64,000 nt of DNA from Croceimicrobium sp965279135 (GTDB lineage Bacteria > Bacteroidota > Bacteroidia > Flavobacteriales > Schleiferiaceae), in the NCBI GenBank assembly GCA_965279135.1, contig OZ257133.1:1736001-1800000 (forward strand), written 5' to 3'. This document shows, piece after piece, positions 51,336-59,853 of the stretch. Every line of letters begins with the position of its first letter. Position 1 is the stretch's first letter. The position numbers were made by a program, and so were the translations under genes. The notes beneath the pieces were generated by a model that saw nothing but the letters and a program-made list of their open reading frames with translations, did not search any database and had not been told where the DNA came from.

Positions 51336-51878
51336 ATGAAATTAGTAAATGCTCTTCTTCTAAGTGTTTTTAGCCTGCCCCTTCTGGCCCAACACTGCCC
51401 CTATTGCATGGCCCATATTCATGTTTTAAAGCCCACGGCGGTTGGAGACACCGTGGTCATTAACGGACTTAAAATCACCGCCCTAGATTCATTAGGCAAT
51501 ACTCTCTTTTATGAAGATTGGGATGAAAACAATAAACTGCAGTCTTATGAATTTCGCATGTGGCAGAATCCTGGTCAAACAACTTTCAAAGGATTAATTG
51601 ACAATCTTAACCCCTTACAGCCCAGGAAAGTACACTTCTGGTTCGCCGAAGATAACTATGTTACTTTACGCTTTCCGCGTGAAAGCTTTTGGCTGCTAAT
51701 TGAGGATATCGATGGGCCCGAAAATGGAGGTGAGTTTGAAAGCAAAAAGATTCGGGTCTGGGATTTAATGCCTTATCCCCTCTGTACCTCTATGAGCAGT
51801 TGGAGACGGAGTCCTGGGTATCGTTCTTTTGTTGAGGGTTATGAACCGGTGAGGATTGAGATGGAGGAAAAAGACTGA
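51336..51878 (+). CDS. exported protein of unknown function with CPYC motif
   Basis: 180 residues; signal peptide ending LPLLAQ directly followed by HCPYCMAHIH. The CxxC near the mature N-terminus recalls metal- or thiol-binding motifs but no thioredoxin fold is evident. Strand-rich body with VHFWFAEDNYVTLRFP. Same operon as the gene at 50383. Confidence 0.7.
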   Translation: MKLVNALLLSVFSLPLLAQHCPYCMAHIHVLKPTAVGDTVVINGLKITALDSLGNTLFYEDWDENNKLQSYEFRMWQNPGQTTFKGLIDNLNPLQPRKVHFWFAEDNYVTLRFPRESFWLLIEDIDGPENGGEFESKKIRVWDLMPYPLCTSMSSWRRSPGYRSFVEGYEPVRIEMEEKD

Positions 51879-51915
51879 GGAAATATTATCTTTAAGGTCT
51901 AATTAAATCAGGGGA

Positions 51916-52065
51916 ATGATACTAGGAGTTGCAGAATGGTTAAGCTTAAAATTGGGTTGGGATGTTAGCATGATCCGTATTGGCTTTGTAGTTGCTTTTC
52001 TATTCTTCGGAACCGGATTGGGCTTATATCTCATCCTTTGGTTAGTAAAGCAGTTTTCCGATTGA
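51916..52065 (+). CDS. small PspC-like membrane protein
   Basis: 49 residues, absent from length-filtered predictions. It contains a single hydrophobic helix with the PspC pattern (MIRIGFVVAFLFFGTGLGLY) after a short amphipathic start. PspC domains sit in the inner membrane and take part in envelope-stress sensing. Its TGA overlaps the TTG start of the next gene, which supports translation and coupling. Confidence 0.75.
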   Translation: MILGVAEWLSLKLGWDVSMIRIGFVVAFLFFGTGLGLYLILWLVKQFSD

Positions 52066-52439
52066 AACTAATTGCGGTCTGCCCTAATTGCCAGGAAAAA
52101 TTTCAAACCTCTCTTTGGGCCGCTAATCGTTTGGATTTACAGATTCTTAAGGGAAACCCTATCCAACAGAAATGCGATTGGTGTAATGAAAAAATCTGGC
52201 TTAAAGTTAGCCATATCAAGGCTCAGCCTAATTGGGTATGGTGGATAGGAATAAGTGCCTCGGTACTCATTCTGGTCTATCTTTTCTTCTATTTCTCGGT
52301 TAACCTATTATCCGCAAATACAACACCCGTTTCCTCAAACTGGATTGGACTACTAATCCTATCAGTTCCAGTAGGTTTTGGATTGAAAGATCTCTTTGAT
52401 ATCTATCGCTTTAATCGAAGTACTCCTGAGGACAATTAA
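52062..52439 (+). CDS. zinc-ribbon membrane protein, copy 1
   Basis: 125 residues from TTG 52062. That start is chosen because it overlaps the upstream TGA and because the N-terminus then aligns with copy 2 (LIAVCPNCQEKF with LTTICESCAKSF; NRLDLQILKG with RPDLQMKNG). Two CxxC pairs (CPNC, CDWC) form a zinc ribbon, followed by two membrane helices (about 68-90 and 98-112). Function unknown. Confidence 0.75.
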   Translation: MKLIAVCPNCQEKFQTSLWAANRLDLQILKGNPIQQKCDWCNEKIWLKVSHIKAQPNWVWWIGISASVLILVYLFFYFSVNLLSANTTPVSSNWIGLLILSVPVGFGLKDLFDIYRFNRSTPEDN

Positions 52440-52465
52440 ATACCAAAGCTTTAACATCTGCTAAA

Positions 52466-52813
52466 ATGATTTTGACCACAATTTGCGAATCTTGTGCTAA
52501 GAGTTTCAAGATTAGTAAGAGGGCTCGCACACGGCCCGATCTTCAAATGAAAAATGGTGATTACCTCAATCTTAACTGTCCCAATTGTGCTCGCCAGCAG
52601 CAAAAACACATCAATGATATTCAGGCTCAAGTGAATCCCGTGAAGGTGACCATTGGACTTATAGCCGGAGCAGCGAGCACTGGGATTTTAATGATTTGGT
52701 ATGGCTATATCGCAGCAATAACCTTTGGAATTCCAATACTAGTTTGGCGGTCAGAACTATCTGCAGCAAGCGCCTTCAATGGCTACCTTATCAGGCGCAA
52801 GCCAAAGAATTAA
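52466..52813 (+). CDS. zinc-ribbon membrane protein, copy 2
   Basis: 115 residues with CxxC pairs CESC and CPNC, the RPDLQMKNGDYLNLNCPNC stretch shared with copy 1, and two membrane helices after residue 55. A duplicate of the upstream gene, 26 bases away. The soluble zinc ribbon probably lies in the cytoplasm. Same operon as the PspC-like gene. Confidence 0.75.
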   Translation: MILTTICESCAKSFKISKRARTRPDLQMKNGDYLNLNCPNCARQQQKHINDIQAQVNPVKVTIGLIAGAASTGILMIWYGYIAAITFGIPILVWRSELSAASAFNGYLIRRKPKN

Positions 52814-52907
52814 GAATATTTTAGGACAGTAGCCACGGTTGGCATGCATGTCATCGGGAGCAATTACGTTATCCACTGGAACCAGGTACTAATTAATTGC
52901 TAAACCA

Positions 52908-54329
52908 ATGAGAAAAATCACACGCCTATCTGGCATCGTGGCTATCCTACTGTTATCCGCATGCCAAAATCAGACTTCAGCCAACCAAAGTGGAGCAGCT
53001 ATTCTTAATGACAAGGACTCCATTCCTAAAGGTATCAGTCCCAGCCAAACACGTTTCGAGATCTTAAGTGATCATAGTTTCTATTTCCAGGGTGAGGGGC
53101 AAAACGAAATCTACTTCATGGCCCGTCTTGTGGGAGGTATGGACACGGTAGAAAAGGAACGCAGCCCACTCAATATATCCCTGGTATTGGATCGCAGTGG
53201 CTCCATGAGTTCCGAAAGCAAACTGGAAAAGGCCAAAGAAGCTGCCTTGTTAGTGCTCAACAATCTTAATCAGGACGATCAGCTTTCTATTGTAACTTAC
53301 GATGACGAAGTGAATCTAGTTAAAGCATCGGGTCAGGTGGAGTATAAAACTGCCCTTGAAAACAAGGTTAGACAAATTCAAAGTGGAGGATCCACTAATC
53401 TAAGTGGTGGAATGCTGGAAGGATATAACCAGGTGAAAAGCACGCAAACTGAAAAAGCGGTAAACCGAGTTCTTTTACTTTCAGATGGATTAGCCAATCA
53501 AGGGATTACCGATCTAATTGAGTTACAAAAGATCGTACGTCAAAAATTCGATCTTGATAAAGTTGCGATTTCCACCTTTGGCATTGGCAGTGATTTCCAT
53601 GAAGACTTGATGACCAATCTCGCCGAATATGGACGTGGGAACTACTACTTTATCGATTCTCCAGACCAAATTCCCAATATCTTTAAAGATGAGTTAACTG
53701 GCCTGCTTTCAGTAGTCGCGCAAAATGCCACCCTTAAACTAAACTTTCCATCAAATCAATTGGAGTTAGAAAAAGTTTTTGGCTACGAGGCTTCGATCAA
53801 TGGCAATGAGATTAATATCCCTTTCAATGATGTTTTTGCTGAGGAGGAGAAAGTGGTATTGATAAAATTCAGATTAAAAGCAGGAGTTAGTGAAACCCTC
53901 AATTTCAGTTCCGAATTGCAATATGATGATGTGCTTAATTCCTATGAGCGAAAGAATGAAAAGCTCCAACTAAAGATTGAGCCTACTTCAGATAAAGTTG
54001 CCTACGAAGAGAGTGCCAATGATGACGTGCTTAAAAACATTGTTGCTTTTAATGCCATTGATCGTTTTGAAGAAGCGGCCAGACTCATTGATGAAGGCAG
54101 GTATGAAGAAGCTCGTAAGATGATGGAGCAAAACCTGAAATTCATGAAGAGCAACGCTTACTACGATAGCAGTCAGGACAGTGTGCTTCTAGAACAACTA
54201 AAGAGCTATGAAGAATATTCAGAAAGTCTGGAGGAGGTAGAAGAAATGGAAGACTCCGACTTAAAAATCATGCAGAAGAGTAATAAGATGCGGAACTACC
54301 AATACAAGAAGAAAAAGGTAAAGAAATAG
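52908..54329 (+). CDS. VWA-domain lipoprotein
   Basis: 473 residues with lipobox LLSAC. The von Willebrand A domain (about 85-270) has an intact metal site: VLDRSGSM (DxSxS), a conserved Thr in GGSTNLSGGM and Asp in LLLSDGLANQ. A strand-rich domain follows, then a helical acidic C-terminus (EEYSESLEEVEEMED). Relatives are Ca-binding surface proteins of unknown ligand. Own terminator. Confidence 0.9.
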   Translation: MRKITRLSGIVAILLLSACQNQTSANQSGAAILNDKDSIPKGISPSQTRFEILSDHSFYFQGEGQNEIYFMARLVGGMDTVEKERSPLNISLVLDRSGSMSSESKLEKAKEAALLVLNNLNQDDQLSIVTYDDEVNLVKASGQVEYKTALENKVRQIQSGGSTNLSGGMLEGYNQVKSTQTEKAVNRVLLLSDGLANQGITDLIELQKIVRQKFDLDKVAISTFGIGSDFHEDLMTNLAEYGRGNYYFIDSPDQIPNIFKDELTGLLSVVAQNATLKLNFPSNQLELEKVFGYEASINGNEINIPFNDVFAEEEKVVLIKFRLKAGVSETLNFSSELQYDDVLNSYERKNEKLQLKIEPTSDKVAYEESANDDVLKNIVAFNAIDRFEEAARLIDEGRYEEARKMMEQNLKFMKSNAYYDSSQDSVLLEQLKSYEEYSESLEEVEEMEDSDLKIMQKSNKMRNYQYKKKKVKK

Positions 54330-54332
54330 CAA

Positions 54333-54362
54333 ACAGGCCCGGCTCAAAACCGGGCCTTTTGC
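54333..54362 (+). terminator. terminator of the VWA gene
   Basis: GGCCCGG pairs with CCGGGCC around CTCAAAA and is followed by TTTTG. Directly after the stop. Confidence 0.85.
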
Positions 54363-54406
54363 TTTAATCTAAAATCATTCAAAAGAAATTCAGGAAAGGC
54401 ATTCCA

Positions 54407-54414
54407 TATTTTTG
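54407..54414 (+). promoter_or_regulatory. -7 element of the TonB receptor gene
   Basis: TATTTTTG, a full match to TAnnTTTG, 19 bases before the ATG. Confidence 0.5.
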
Positions 54415-54433
54415 AGCATTCTTAAATTCTGGA

Positions 54434-56641
54434 ATGTTTCGATCACTACTCGCCTTCATGCTTCTGAGCGTCAGTCTTCTGGCACAAAATGAATTAAAAG
54501 TTCAAATCCTTGATAGCGCCTCGCGCGAACCGCTCCCCGGGGTTAACTTGATAATTCTCGGTACCGAAATAGGATGGGCTGGAGATTTAGATGGGATAGT
54601 TCATCTCACCAATGTTCCCGCGGGTGAGCATATTCTTGAGGCCTCTTATGTTGGGTTTTACCCTAAGCGTATTAGTCTTAAGGCACTTCGAGATCTTAAA
54701 GAGAAGGTGATACTTCTGCAGGAAATGGAATCTGGCCTGGATGAAATTTTAGTAGAAGCTACCCGAGCAAACAAAACTATTACGAACCTCCCTACCAGAA
54801 CAGAAGTTCTAACCGATGAGATTGATGAGGCCGCCTCTATGGAACCCAGTAAAGTGGCTCACCTTCTTACCCATAGCACTGGTATCCAAGTGCAAACTAC
54901 ATCCGCCTCATCCAATGGCGCGGTGGTGCGAATTCAGGGCTTAAATGGTCGTTACACTCAAATGTTACGCGATGGATTCCCGCTCTATGGCGGCTTTTCC
55001 GGTAGTTTGGATGTTCTGCAGATTCCACCTTTAGATCTGCGACAGGTAGAGTTTGTTAAAGGATCCGCCTCAACCCTCTATGGCGGTGGCGCAATTGGTG
55101 GCTTGGTAAACCTACTAACTAAAAAAGCAGACAAGAACGAAACGCTACTCCATCTCAACTATTCCCATATTGGAGCGCGTGACTTCAATGCATTTGTTTC
55201 AAGGAGAAAAGGAAAATTCGGTTTTACCAATTTGGCTTCATTGCATATTCACAACGCTTATGATGCTGATGAAGATGGATATTCAGATGTACCGGAAATC
55301 GCCAAGTTCGCCTTTAATCCAAAATTCTTCTACAACCCAAGTGAAAAGACAGAAATGTACTTAGGGGCAAGCATCACCGTGGAAGAAAGAATGGGGGGCG
55401 ATATGAGTCTTATTGCGAATGAAAGTCCCGACAATGAAAACTTCTATTTCGATCGTCAAAATAGTAATCGCTATACCTCTCAATTATCAATTCGCCATGA
55501 ATTGAGCGAAACTACCGCGATCAGTTTTAAAAACTCGCTGAGCTATTTTGACCGATACATCAATATCCGTCAAAATGCCTTTGGCTCTGAGACTCAGTTC
55601 GCCGGACGACAGTTTAATACCTGGAATGAGCTTAATTACAGCGTCAATACCTTAAAGCATAATCTAAATGTCGGCTTTAACCTAAGTACCGATAACTTCG
55701 ATGAGGATGACCTCAGCAGTTTACCCCTGCGCGATCAAGATTATTTGACCCTGGGAGTATTTGCTAATCACCTCTGGGATGTTACCGATGACTTCTCACT
55801 AGAAAGCGGTTTACGTACCGATTATGCTGTGGCCGATGGCCTTAACAGTGCCAATAATGGCGAAACCTTTGTTCTGCCTCGTATTAATGGCCTGTATAAG
55901 CTAAACCGCAATATCAGCCTTCGTTTAGGTGGTGGCATGGGTTATCGTATGCCCACCCTGTTTAATGAGGAAGCCGAACCTCTGGGCTATGCCGCGATTG
56001 TCCCTCTGGATTTCTCCGATCTCAAAGCAGAGCGATCTTATGGAGCCAATTTCGATATTAAATACCTGACCAATTTTGGCACAGATTGGGCGGTCCTGAG
56101 TTACAATCTGATGTTCTTTTACAATGTAATTGATGCTCCTATCACCCTTATAGCTGATCCAACCGGGCTAAATTGGCGCTATCTACAGATTGAGGATTTT
56201 CAAAGTAGTCGAGGTTTTGAATCCCAGATTAAAATGAGCTTATGGAAATTCACCTGGTTTCTGGGCTACACCTATAGCTACGCTGCTTTCGAAAATGGAG
56301 ATTTCGATCGTGAATTGATCCTCACTCCTCGTCATAATATTAAGGGAGATTTACTCTTTGTGGAAGATAAAAAATGGCGAATCGGCCTTGATTATGAATA
56401 TAAATCAAGCCAGCTTTTAAGCAATGACTCCAGGAGCCGACAGCTATTTGCCTCGGGCATAATCGTAGAGCGCACCATTGAAAACTTCGTCATCTTTCTC
56501 AATGCCGAAAACTTCACTGATACCCGTCAAACCCGTTTCGATGATATAAGGAGTGGTCCATTTGATACCCCTCAATTAACTGATATCTGGGCACCGCTGG
56601 ATGGTTTCTTCTTCAACGCCGGCTTAAAAATTATCCTGTAA
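54434..56641 (+). CDS. TonB-dependent receptor
   Basis: 735 residues. A carboxypeptidase-regulatory-like domain follows the signal peptide (VQILDSASREPLPGVNLIIL), then a plug (residues about 115-230, GAVVRIQGLNGRYTQMLRDG; GSASTLYGGGAIGGLVNLL) and a 22-strand-type barrel, ending in a strand GFFFNAGLKIIL with the aromatic closing residue region. Imports a large ligand such as a siderophore, metal complex or vitamin; no SusD partner is nearby, so a polysaccharide is less likely. Confidence 0.92.
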   Translation: MFRSLLAFMLLSVSLLAQNELKVQILDSASREPLPGVNLIILGTEIGWAGDLDGIVHLTNVPAGEHILEASYVGFYPKRISLKALRDLKEKVILLQEMESGLDEILVEATRANKTITNLPTRTEVLTDEIDEAASMEPSKVAHLLTHSTGIQVQTTSASSNGAVVRIQGLNGRYTQMLRDGFPLYGGFSGSLDVLQIPPLDLRQVEFVKGSASTLYGGGAIGGLVNLLTKKADKNETLLHLNYSHIGARDFNAFVSRRKGKFGFTNLASLHIHNAYDADEDGYSDVPEIAKFAFNPKFFYNPSEKTEMYLGASITVEERMGGDMSLIANESPDNENFYFDRQNSNRYTSQLSIRHELSETTAISFKNSLSYFDRYINIRQNAFGSETQFAGRQFNTWNELNYSVNTLKHNLNVGFNLSTDNFDEDDLSSLPLRDQDYLTLGVFANHLWDVTDDFSLESGLRTDYAVADGLNSANNGETFVLPRINGLYKLNRNISLRLGGGMGYRMPTLFNEEAEPLGYAAIVPLDFSDLKAERSYGANFDIKYLTNFGTDWAVLSYNLMFFYNVIDAPITLIADPTGLNWRYLQIEDFQSSRGFESQIKMSLWKFTWFLGYTYSYAAFENGDFDRELILTPRHNIKGDLLFVEDKKWRIGLDYEYKSSQLLSNDSRSRQLFASGIIVERTIENFVIFLNAENFTDTRQTRFDDIRSGPFDTPQLTDIWAPLDGFFFNAGLKIIL

Positions 56642-56983
56642 ATGGCCTTTGATGAACATTTAGCGGAACGTATAAGTGAGATTCTCACTCGCCAATCCAT
56701 TCCATTCAAAGAGAAAAAAATGTTTGGTGCCCTTTGCTTCATGGTCGACGATAAAATGCTGGCCGGAGTAGTGCGCGATCAACTTATGGCGAGAGTGGGA
56801 CCTGATAAGTTTGAAGAAGCTCTTCAACGCAAAGGAGCCAGGGATATGGATTTCACCGGACGCCCAATGAAAGGCTATGTTTTCGTAGAACCGGAAGGAA
56901 TCGATCTGGAAAGCGATCTGGAAACCTGGATCCTAGATTGCCTCGCCTTCAACCACCACGCTAAATCGAGCAAAAGAAAATAA
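56642..56983 (+). CDS. TfoX N-terminal-domain protein
   Basis: 113 residues, beginning at the base after the receptor stop. The TfoX/YjhX N-terminal fold is shown by KEKKMFGALCFMVDDKMLAG, GPDKFEEALQRKGA and GRPMKGYVFVEPEGI. In gamma-proteobacteria TfoX controls competence through a longer protein; the isolated domain here has unknown function. Confidence 0.85.
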   Translation: MAFDEHLAERISEILTRQSIPFKEKKMFGALCFMVDDKMLAGVVRDQLMARVGPDKFEEALQRKGARDMDFTGRPMKGYVFVEPEGIDLESDLETWILDCLAFNHHAKSSKRK

Positions 56984-57008
56984 GGCTCCTTGGCTGATGA
57001 TAAAAAAA

Positions 57009-57059
57009 TTTGCGCAAGCAGTTTCTTGCATATATATTTGCAAGCAATTACTTGCGTAA
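57009..57059 (+). promoter_or_regulatory. ArsR operon promoter with two palindromic operators
   Basis: -33 TTTG (57009-57012) and -7 TATATTTG (57033-57040) are 20 bases apart. Two palindromes of the form GCAAG-N6-CTTGC lie at 57014-57029 and 57040-57055, spaced 26 bases, one just after the -33 and the other starting at the last base of the -7. The layout is a repressor site for the ArsR protein encoded next. Confidence 0.85.
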
Positions 57060-57065
57060 AGATCT

Positions 57066-57392
57066 ATGAACAGGGATGTATTTAATGCCATAGCTGATCC
57101 AACCAGAAGAAATATTCTCTTGTCTTTAATGGCTAAGGAGCAGAATGTAAATGCCATTGCCAATCAGTTTGAAATGACTCGTCAGGCCGTTTCCTTACAT
57201 GTAAAGTACCTACAGGAATGTGGAGTAATAAGCATCAAAAAAGAAGGACGAGAGAGAATTTGTAACCTGGAAGCAAGCAGGCTCTCAGAGATAGCAGATT
57301 GGCTAGAACCGTTTAAAAAGCTTTGGGAAAAACGCTTTGATCAATTGGACCAGGTATTAGATGAACTCCAGGCAAAAAGGGATAAAAAATGA
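57066..57392 (+). CDS. ArsR-family repressor
   Basis: 108 residues. Winged-helix pattern: FNAIADPTRRNILLSLMAKE, then NQFEMTRQAVSLHVKYLQEC as the recognition helix, then KKEGRERICNLEASRL as the wing. No metal-binding cysteine box is present, so the signal is not a classical metal. Overlaps the first SRPBCC gene by 4 bases; controls itself through the palindromes at 57014-57055. Confidence 0.93.
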   Translation: MNRDVFNAIADPTRRNILLSLMAKEQNVNAIANQFEMTRQAVSLHVKYLQECGVISIKKEGRERICNLEASRLSEIADWLEPFKKLWEKRFDQLDQVLDELQAKRDKK

Positions 57393-57880
57393 ATAAAACC
57401 TATTTCGAAGTATCTGGGCAAAAGCTCAAAATAAAGAGGCTATTTGACGCTCCTCTCCCACTAGTATGGGAGGCCTGGACAAATTCTAAGCTGCTCGACC
57501 AGTGGTGGGCTCCAGAACCCTGGAAATCTGAAACCAAGTTCATGAACTTCAAACCGGGTGGATATCGACTTTATGCTATGGTAGGGCCAGATGGTACTAC
57601 ACACTGGTCTAGAATGGACTACGACGACATAATCATTCATCAAGAATTTAGTGGTCAAGACTCCTTTTGTGATGAACAAGGCATTTCAAATCCTCAATTA
57701 CCTTCCTCTCAGTTTGTAAATCGTTTCGTTGATTTCGAAGATCATACTAAGATCATCTCGGACTTCATATACGAATCCGAAGAAGCCATTGAAATGGTCT
57801 TAAAAATGGGCATGAAAGAAGGCCTGGAAGCAGCATGTGAGAATCTCGATAAACTCTTAACAAAACTCCATAAAGTCTAA
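57389..57880 (+). CDS. SRPBCC (AHSA1-like) protein, copy 1
   Basis: 163 residues. LFDAPLPLVWEAWTNSKLLD, WWAPEPWKSETKFMNFKPGG and the closing helix (LKMGMKEGLEAACENLDKL) mark the Aha1-like START fold. In this operon type (ArsR plus AHSA1) the SRPBCC proteins are thought to bind hydrophobic ligands; the true ligand is unknown. Second of three genes. Confidence 0.92.
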   Translation: MNKTYFEVSGQKLKIKRLFDAPLPLVWEAWTNSKLLDQWWAPEPWKSETKFMNFKPGGYRLYAMVGPDGTTHWSRMDYDDIIIHQEFSGQDSFCDEQGISNPQLPSSQFVNRFVDFEDHTKIISDFIYESEEAIEMVLKMGMKEGLEAACENLDKLLTKLHKV

Positions 57881-57882
57881 AA

Positions 57883-58293
57883 ATGAAAACTGTCACTATA
57901 GAAACTACCGTTGAGAAAAATATTGACCTGGTTTGGAAATATTGGACCAGTCCAGAACACATTACCCATTGGAACTTCGCAAGCCTGGAATGGCATTGTC
58001 CGTCTGCCGAGCACGATCTTAAAGAAGGAGGACGTTTGAAATATCATATGGCTGCGAAGGATGGCAGTATGGCTTTTGACTATACCGGCACCTTTCTAAG
58101 AATTAGTGAACCCAATCTACTGGAATACGCCCTGGATGATGGACGAAAAGTATCGATCAAATTTCAGGAGGAAAATGCTTCCACCAGGGTAATCGAATCC
58201 TTCGAAGTAGAGGATGAAAACTCCATCGATCTTCAAAAGCAAGGATGGCAAGCTATTCTGAACAACTTTAAAAAACATGCCGAATCCCTCTAA
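57883..58293 (+). CDS. SRPBCC (AHSA1-like) protein, copy 2
   Basis: 136 residues, 2 bases after copy 1. Pattern IETTVEKNIDLVWKYWTSPE, HWNFASLEWHCPSAEHDLKE and QKQGWQAILNNFKKHAESL. The two copies have diverged but share the fold. Third gene of the ArsR operon. Confidence 0.92.
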   Translation: MKTVTIETTVEKNIDLVWKYWTSPEHITHWNFASLEWHCPSAEHDLKEGGRLKYHMAAKDGSMAFDYTGTFLRISEPNLLEYALDDGRKVSIKFQEENASTRVIESFEVEDENSIDLQKQGWQAILNNFKKHAESL

Positions 58294-58364
58294 GCAGTAG
58301 CTTCAACGATCGCGATAAATTCTATACAACCACAAGCCCAAAACACGCTGAAATTATCAGAAAA

Positions 58365-58742
58365 ATGACCGAGGTAGAAAACTTGATTTATTCGTTTGAG
58401 GGCGATCAAAGGGAAATCATGCTCTTTTTTGATAAACTGTTAAGAACCGAATTCTCCCTAACCGATAAAATCACTTTTAAAAACCCTTGCTACTACAATA
58501 AGAGTTGGATTTGTTATCTAAAGCCACTAAAGAATGGAAAAGTGGAAATCGCATTTATGCGAGGCAATGAATTATCCAATGAGCAAGGACTGTTAAAGAG
58601 TAAGGGCCGGAAACAGCTAAAAAGTATTGAATTCTCTCACCTTGAAGAGGTGCCATTAGAGCTGATAAAGGAAATTATTCACGAAGCTATTCTGCTTGAT
58701 GAGAGCACTCCTTATGAGTCTAAAAGGAAGATAAAGCCCTGA
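58365..58742 (+). CDS. DUF1801-like protein
   Basis: 125 residues. Small alpha/beta domain with MLFFDKLLRTEFSLTDKITF, PCYYNKSWICYLKPLKNGKV and a C-terminal helix (LELIKEIIHEAILLDES), which fits DUF1801. Soluble; function unknown. It starts 71 bases after the SRPBCC gene and may share its transcript. Confidence 0.75.
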   Translation: MTEVENLIYSFEGDQREIMLFFDKLLRTEFSLTDKITFKNPCYYNKSWICYLKPLKNGKVEIAFMRGNELSNEQGLLKSKGRKQLKSIEFSHLEEVPLELIKEIIHEAILLDESTPYESKRKIKP

Positions 58743-58950
58743 AATCCGGATTAATTCTGTACCAGTTTCAGAGGGCCAAGTCTTAGATGAACTTAGAAAG
58801 ACTTATGGCGCCTCCTGGGCCTGCTTTTAATAAACTTCTGATTGAATAAAAGAGGCTTCTTTTATTCTATTTTTACCTTTAAGAACCAACCTTTGTACCA
58901 TGCTCCGCAATGAGTAGCTCAAGATTTACTCCTAAATTTTCCTTCGAACG

Positions 58951-59727
58951 ATGAATGAATTCACGGATCGGTTTAAGTCTCTTTCTAACTTCGAATTACT
59001 TAGAATAGTAGAAAACCAGGCGGATTATCAACCCGATGCGGTAAAAGCCGCAATGCTGGAGTTAGAAAATAGAAGTCTGACAGATGATGAAAAAGAAGCC
59101 GCCAAGACCGAATTAGAAGCGGAGCAGGAAAAAAATGAATTAAAGAATAGGAGAAAAGCGGATGTTCAAGAAAGAATTCGATCCGGAGGAACTTCTGCTC
59201 TGGAGAGCATAAACCCCATGAATAAGAGCTTATCAAGGCCAGAAAGACAGATCGCAATTATCACCATTATCTTAGGCTTCTTTACCATTAAAAAATGGTA
59301 CAATGAGTTTGCACTGGTCCAATATTCGTTTACCGAAGATTCTCCCGGATGGGATTTCAGTATTTTCTTTTACCTGTTGGATTTAGTCTTTCTTCCAGTT
59401 GCTTTATTACTGTTCTGGCTTAGAAAGAAGGTCGGTTGGTTACTATTAGCCATCTACCTGGGATATGCGGCTTTTAGCCAACTTGAATTGCTAATTATTA
59501 CCTGGGACCTGGAACCACTTGGAATACCCGCGGTTGACAGTGTTTTCTCTCAACCATCTTCGCTAAGTATATTTCTCTTAGCCCTTTTCTTCGCTGGAAC
59601 ATTTTGGCTTCTAAACCGAGAGGATCTGAGAAAGCTTTACAAGGTGAGTAACAAACTGTCGCTTATGATTACGAGTATCATACTCTTATTAGGGGTACTA
59701 TCGACCGTATTGTCGCTCTTAAGGTAG
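58951..59727 (+). CDS. membrane protein with soluble N-terminal helical domain
   Basis: 258 residues. A soluble, charged N-terminus (LSNFELLRIVENQADYQPDA, then a long basic and acidic helix to residue 85) is followed by four or five membrane helices (about 93-110, 130-155, 160-180, 205-225, 235-257). The N-terminal pattern occurs in other Bacteroidota membrane proteins. Function unknown. Confidence 0.7.
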   Translation: MNEFTDRFKSLSNFELLRIVENQADYQPDAVKAAMLELENRSLTDDEKEAAKTELEAEQEKNELKNRRKADVQERIRSGGTSALESINPMNKSLSRPERQIAIITIILGFFTIKKWYNEFALVQYSFTEDSPGWDFSIFFYLLDLVFLPVALLLFWLRKKVGWLLLAIYLGYAAFSQLELLIITWDLEPLGIPAVDSVFSQPSSLSIFLLALFFAGTFWLLNREDLRKLYKVSNKLSLMITSIILLLGVLSTVLSLLR

Positions 59728-59853
59728 AATTCAAAGCTCCTTGAGAAGTTCCAGCTTCTTCAGCCTTGCAGTTCTTTTAAAAACCGTATATAGTTAAACT
59801 CTAAAAGCAACCTGGGCTTTTAACATAGTGTCATTCAAATACAAGCTCGACAC

